A stretch of DNA of 64,000 bases, taken from the NCBI RefSeq assembly GCF_018449775.1, contig NZ_JAAVVB010000007.1:212045-276044 (forward strand), in the 5' to 3' direction. Origin of the DNA: Mucilaginibacter sp. dw_454 (lineage in GTDB: Bacteria > Bacteroidota > Bacteroidia > Sphingobacteriales > Sphingobacteriaceae). Below, one piece after another: positions 60,123 through 64,000 of this stretch (positions are counted from its first letter, which is position 1; every line of letters starts with the position of its first letter). The notes under the pieces were generated by a model. It did not search any database, was not told the origin of the DNA, and saw only the letters and a list, made by a program, of their open reading frames with translations. A program made the translations under genes and the position numbers.

Positions 60123-60308
60123 TCAGGGTTTCAATGTGTTTCGGACCTCTTTGAGTATCCGCACTTTAAGCACCAGAAATATGCCTACACCAACCACGCC
60201 GCCGGCAACATATTCGTAATGTTTTTCATCGATACCTTTCCAGATCAGGAATAAACACCCAAAAATGCAAAGATTGTAAAGGGTGCTCAAAAAAATCTTT
60301 TTCCTCAT
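60123..60308 (-). CDS. Small membrane protein
   Basis: The protein is 61 residues with two membrane segments (about 7-23 and 33-48) and a basic C-terminus. I do not assign a family with certainty. It starts 5 bases after the rhodanese gene on the same strand and ends 8 bases before a strong terminator, so the two form a short operon. Confidence 0.7.
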   Translation of the reverse strand: MRKKIFLSTLYNLCIFGCLFLIWKGIDEKHYEYVAGGVVGVGIFLVLKVRILKEVRNTLKP

Positions 60309-60313
60309 AACAA

Positions 60314-60628
60314 TTAGTATACTTGCATCTCAGGGTCAATCTCTGATGCCCAGGCTAAAATACCGCCTTGCAGGTTTGACAGGTTAGTATAACCCAATTG
60401 CTCTAACTGTGCAATGGCTGCTGCACTGCGTTTACCGCTGCGGCACATAATTACTACAGGTTTGTCTTTGCTTATTTTATCGGCCTCAATTAATATGCCG
60501 CCCAGCGGTATTAACTGGCCACCAATGTTTGATGTTTCGTACTCAAAATCTTCTCTAACGTCAACCAGCTGAAAGTCTTCGCCGCTATCTAATTTGTCTT
60601 TAAGTTCTTGTACTGTTATCTCTTGCAT
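60314..60628 (-). CDS. Rhodanese-like domain protein
   Basis: The protein is 104 residues, a single rhodanese domain. The active-site loop is VIMCRSGKRSAAA with the catalytic Cys near residue 61, and DVREDFEYE is the usual N-terminal motif. It transfers sulfur or acts as a sulfane carrier in the cytoplasm. It is first gene of the two-gene operon. Confidence 0.93.
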   Translation of the reverse strand: MQEITVQELKDKLDSGEDFQLVDVREDFEYETSNIGGQLIPLGGILIEADKISKDKPVVIMCRSGKRSAAAIAQLEQLGYTNLSNLQGGILAWASEIDPEMQVY

Positions 60629-60750
60629 AGTGTTTTGAAATTAATTTACATGTCAAATGTAGGGCTTATGTGTAACAAATACGTCCTATTTTTGTAACAA
60701 TTGGAGCCTTAGTGCGTTTCATAAACAATAATTGTATTACGACATCATAA

Positions 60751-61869
60751 ATGGATAAAATAACCCGGTTTTTCTGGTTCTGTTCGGGCGCACATGTAGA
60801 CACGCTTCAAAAATATCCCATCGAGCATAATAAATACGTAGGCATAGGCGCAACCATATTCTTTACAGCACTTTTTGCTTCACTTTCAGGCGGATACGCC
60901 ATGTACTTTGTTTTTAACGGCGATGCCTTTGCCGTTGGCTTCGCTATTCTGTTCGGTTTACTTTGGGGTACCGCCATTTTTAATATGGACCGTTACATCG
61001 TATCGTCCATCAATAAAGAAGGCAGCACCAATCAACAGATCTTGCAGGCATCGCCACGTATTTTACTGGCGATTATGATCGGTATTGTGATATCACGCCC
61101 GCTGGAGCTAAAGATCTTTGACAAAGAAATTCGCCAGAAATTAAAAGTCGCTTACATAAAGGGCCAGCATAGTAAAATAGATACACTGCAAAAAACGTAT
61201 AATCAGAAATATAGCCAGGAACTGGCCAAAACGGCTGATCTGAAGAAAGAAAAAGATTCGCTGGAAAGGGACATCAACCGCTCGCGTGTGCAATTAAACG
61301 AGGAAGTTTTTGGTGACAAAAATAACCAAACCTCGGGCATTGTAGGCTACGGTACTTATGCCAAACAAAAGCAAGGTGTACTACAGGAAAAAGAAGACCG
61401 CCTGAAACTGGTTACTCAAAACGCCGACAAAATGGACCAATACCTTGGTCAGCGTAAAGAATATGAAGGTGTGAATGCTACCCGTTTATTTAGCGACCAT
61501 CAACTGGACAGCCTGGCAAAAGTAGCCGGCTTTGCCGACCGTAACTGGGCGCTGGGTCAGCTCACCTATAATGATAACGGAACCCGCGATTTAGATACTT
61601 ACCTTGCAATATCATTTATTGGTTACCTGTTTATTTTGTTTGAGTGCCTGCCGGTTTTTGTAAAGCTGATGTCGCCCAAAGGGCCATATGATGTGGCTAT
61701 GGCCAAAACTCACGAAGCCAATATCTACTATGCCGAGCGCGATAAAGAGCGGGACATCAAAGTTATTGATAGTGTTTATGACGATCATGTCGACGAGGAT
61801 GTAAAGCGGCGGCGCAACACGCTGGCCAGCCGCACGGGGCAGGATCGCGACCGGCATCGTTATGACTAA
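60751..61869 (+). CDS. DUF4407 family membrane protein
   Basis: The protein is 372 residues. Two N-terminal membrane segments pairs (about 30-55, 65-80 and 105-125), a long charged coiled coil (about 135-270: KTADLKKEKDSLERDINRSRVQL) and a C-terminal span (FIGYLFILFECLPVFVKLM) are as in DUF4407. FNMDRYIVSSINKEG is a family hallmark. Function unknown. It lies 68 bases before the M61 peptidase gene on the same strand. Confidence 0.9.
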   Translation: MDKITRFFWFCSGAHVDTLQKYPIEHNKYVGIGATIFFTALFASLSGGYAMYFVFNGDAFAVGFAILFGLLWGTAIFNMDRYIVSSINKEGSTNQQILQASPRILLAIMIGIVISRPLELKIFDKEIRQKLKVAYIKGQHSKIDTLQKTYNQKYSQELAKTADLKKEKDSLERDINRSRVQLNEEVFGDKNNQTSGIVGYGTYAKQKQGVLQEKEDRLKLVTQNADKMDQYLGQRKEYEGVNATRLFSDHQLDSLAKVAGFADRNWALGQLTYNDNGTRDLDTYLAISFIGYLFILFECLPVFVKLMSPKGPYDVAMAKTHEANIYYAERDKERDIKVIDSVYDDHVDEDVKRRRNTLASRTGQDRDRHRYD

Positions 61870-61937
61870 ACGCAAATTTGAGACGTTTTGCCGTTCATCA
61901 GATTAATTCGTATTTTGACCCCAATTACACTGATCTG

Positions 61938-63797
61938 ATGAAAAAACTATTACTTGTCGCTGCATTTACCGGGTGCATGGCAGACGCTTTTGCGCAAGCT
62001 CCTCAAAAACCCATTTACTATTCTATTTCTTTCCCGAACGCGGCGCATCATGAAGCCGAAGTTTCGATAACCCTTTCGCCCGCGCAGGATGGACCGATTG
62101 AGCTGCACATGAGCCGCTCGTCAGCAGGGCGATATGCTACCCATGAGTTTGGTAAAAACGTTTACAATGTAAAAGCCGCCAATGGCGACGGTGCCCCGTT
62201 AGTTGTTAAACAAACTGCCGGCGATGAATACGTGATTGCCGAACATGATAAAGTTGTTAAAATAACCTACACGCTATACGCCAATTGGACAGACGGCACT
62301 TATGCCGGTATTGATCAAAGCCATGCGCATTTAAATATGCCGGCCGCATTTATGTGGGTTGCCGGTGCTTCAGAAAAACGCCCTGTCCGCTTTGAGTTTA
62401 ACGATTTGGATAAGTACGGCTGGAAAGTAGCCACCCAATTAAAGCATGAAGGCGCCAATATCTACTCGGCACCCGATCTTCAATATATGATGGACAGTCC
62501 AACTGAGCTATCAAACTTTAAAGAAACCCATTGGGATGTAACTAATACCGACGGTAAGACCGAACGCATTAACCTGACTATTCATTCTAACGATGAACAA
62601 GCCACCATTGACAACTTTGGCAAGCAGGTGCAAAAGGTAGTGCTCGAAGAAAAAGCCGTTTATGGTGAGCTGCCAACGTACGACTATGGCGAATACACTT
62701 TCCTGGATGATGTATATCCAACCAACTCCGGCGATGGCATGGAACACCGCAACTCAACTTGTATCGTCGATATGGACAATAAGGTTGCCGGCAATGAGAT
62801 AGGCTTACTAAGCACCTTTGCACACGAATATTTTCACAGCTGGAACGTTAAACGCATCCGCCCAAAATCGTTAGAGCCATTTAACTTTGACCATGCTAAC
62901 ATGAGCAATGAGCTCTGGTTTGCAGAAGGCTTTACACAATACTATGGCGAGCTATTGTTGGTTCGTGCTGGTTTTCATAATGTAGACGACTATGCAGGTA
63001 CGCTATCCGGGTTGGTAAACTCGGTGCTGAATGGTCCGGGCGCGTTACAATATTCAGCAACGCAGGCTAGCCGCGACGCGGTGTTTACAGATGCAGGCGT
63101 CGCTATCGACCCAACTAACTACACAAATACATTCACCAGTTATTACTACTATGGCGGCGCCATAGCCCTTGCGCTTGATCTGCGCCTGCGCAGCGATTTT
63201 AATTTAACGCTGGATGATTACATGCGTACCGTTTGGCTGGCACGCGGCAAAGTGATGAAACCTTATACCGTTGCCGATTTACAGACCGACCTGGGCAAAG
63301 TGACCAAGAACCCAAAATTCGCTGCCGAATTTTTTGATAAGTACATTAATGGCATCGACAAAAATAATTATGAAACACTGCTGGCAAAAGCAGGCCTGGT
63401 ATTACGCAAGCATGCCGCGGGCAAACCGTGGATTGGCTTGACCGTATATGGACGGGGCACAGCGGTACATGGTGTTGGCAACGGTTTAGCCCTAGCATAC
63501 CCTAGCAGCATTGGTACGCCAGCCTATAAAGCGGGCCTTGATGCGGGCGACGTAATCACCAAAGCAGATGGAAAAGATATCCCCGACTCATACACGATGA
63601 GTACCGTAGTGAACGCTAAAAAGCCAGGCGATAAAATAGCTATAACCTATACTAATCGCAGCGGAGTGCACGAAACCACAATTACCGTAGAAGAAAGCCC
63701 TGCACTGGAAGTTTTAACCTTTGAAAAAGCAGGCCTTACGCCATCGGCAGATCAATTGGCTTTCCGGAATTCGTGGTTGTCGTCGAAGGTGAAATAA
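61938..63797 (+). CDS. M61-family metallopeptidase with PDZ domain, exported
   Basis: The protein is 619 residues from ATG 61938 (signal MKKLLLVAAFTGCMADAFAQ); the longer frame from 61878 has no signal. The N-terminal beta domain is followed by the zinc site HEYFHSW (His296, Glu297, His300) and LWFAEGFTQYYGEL (third ligand Glu). A PDZ domain (about 500-590: GTPAYKAGLDAGDVITKADG) ends the protein. M61 enzymes are glycyl aminopeptidase-like. Complete. Confidence 0.94.
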   Translation: MKKLLLVAAFTGCMADAFAQAPQKPIYYSISFPNAAHHEAEVSITLSPAQDGPIELHMSRSSAGRYATHEFGKNVYNVKAANGDGAPLVVKQTAGDEYVIAEHDKVVKITYTLYANWTDGTYAGIDQSHAHLNMPAAFMWVAGASEKRPVRFEFNDLDKYGWKVATQLKHEGANIYSAPDLQYMMDSPTELSNFKETHWDVTNTDGKTERINLTIHSNDEQATIDNFGKQVQKVVLEEKAVYGELPTYDYGEYTFLDDVYPTNSGDGMEHRNSTCIVDMDNKVAGNEIGLLSTFAHEYFHSWNVKRIRPKSLEPFNFDHANMSNELWFAEGFTQYYGELLLVRAGFHNVDDYAGTLSGLVNSVLNGPGALQYSATQASRDAVFTDAGVAIDPTNYTNTFTSYYYYGGAIALALDLRLRSDFNLTLDDYMRTVWLARGKVMKPYTVADLQTDLGKVTKNPKFAAEFFDKYINGIDKNNYETLLAKAGLVLRKHAAGKPWIGLTVYGRGTAVHGVGNGLALAYPSSIGTPAYKAGLDAGDVITKADGKDIPDSYTMSTVVNAKKPGDKIAITYTNRSGVHETTITVEESPALEVLTFEKAGLTPSADQLAFRNSWLSSKVK

Positions 63798-63824
63798 CTA
63801 AGACACAAACGGTACGATCATAAC

Positions 63825-64000
63825 GATCGGTTCTTCACCACCCTGCACGTCATCGTGAGCGAGGTACGAGCGTGACGATCTCTGAACGAGCGATTAAGTC
63901 AGCGAGCCGGAGATTGCCACGATCGGTTCTTCACCACCCCCTGCACGTCATCGTGAGCGAGGTACAAGCGTGACGATCTCTGAACGGGCGATTAAGTCAG
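63825..64000. repeat. Tandem 96-base units with palindromic words at the window end
   Basis: A 96-base unit starting GATCGGTTCTTCACCACC and containing CGTCATCGTGAGCGAGG is repeated from 63921 with a few substitutions and a 2-base insertion, and continues past the window. The words are related to the dispersed repeats at 38357 and 56244. Confidence 0.8.

Noticed and set aside
1..64000. CRISPR array, tRNA or rRNA genes
   Set aside because: No regularly spaced repeats with unique spacers and no tRNA or rRNA-like sequence was recognised on either strand; the regular repeats found are palindromic intergenic elements.

Overview
The window is from a member of the Bacteroidota, most probably a Sphingobacteriaceae genome close to Mucilaginibacter or Pedobacter. 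The clues are Bacteroidota-type promoters (TAnnTTTG -7 boxes), families typical of the phylum (DUF3078, HYC_CC_PP, DUF4488, DUF4407, OmpA-free TonB-type barrels with carboxypeptidase-regulatory domains) and dispersed palindromic intergenic repeats. This placement is by eye; no database search was possible.

Positions 1 to about 19,670 are a genomic island whose left end lies outside the window. Its right end is a large serine recombinase (18198-19676) sitting inside comM/yifB. Only the N-terminal two thirds of comM remain here (to 20724, minus strand). The recombinase reading frame runs across the junction and takes its stop codon from comM. From left to right the island holds: a surface-glycan-like group (transglutaminase/discoidin lipoprotein, tandem jelly-roll lipoprotein, PIG-V-like glycosyltransferase); a lipocalin-like lipoprotein divergent from an XRE regulator across a perfect palindrome; an operon with a VirD4-like coupling ATPase that carries a nuclease-like tail; a non-coding stretch with strong hairpins; an AT-rich methyltransferase; a second coupling-type ATPase; a second serine recombinase with no recognisable start codon, preceded by interlocking inverted repeats; a two-gene TIR plus proteasome-fold operon; and an integration module (XRE regulator, small protein, RuvC-fold protein, serine recombinase). 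No relaxase or secretion channel is visible.

The most interesting candidate is the operon at 14942-16772. It has a protein with the HslV/proteasome-beta signature (Thr2 directly after Met, Asp23, Lys38, a GS motif and a distal Asp) followed 34 bases later by a TIR-domain protein with a candidate catalytic Glu82 and a beta-rich C-terminal domain. It looks like an anti-phage signalling pair in which TIR activity would gate a threonine protease. That mechanism is inference.

From 20,700 onward the sequence is ordinary chromosome. It contains an SDR/TetR pair with a two-operator promoter, a GH140-like glycosidase, an M1 peptidase, a VapBC-type toxin-antitoxin pair, ffh, envelope and peptidoglycan enzymes (two glucosaminidases, an AsmA-GT51 fusion), ruvX, a metal-linked barrel, a LytTR two-component system next to a TonB-type outer-membrane protein, a PAS histidine kinase, feoAB, a SprT-like protein, a peroxiredoxin and an M61 peptidase.

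A lipid-modification cluster (51412-60020) combines DUF1475, DUF1295, two cyclopropane-synthase-like methyltransferases, an esterase, an FAD oxidoreductase, DUF1365 and a GPH-type transporter.
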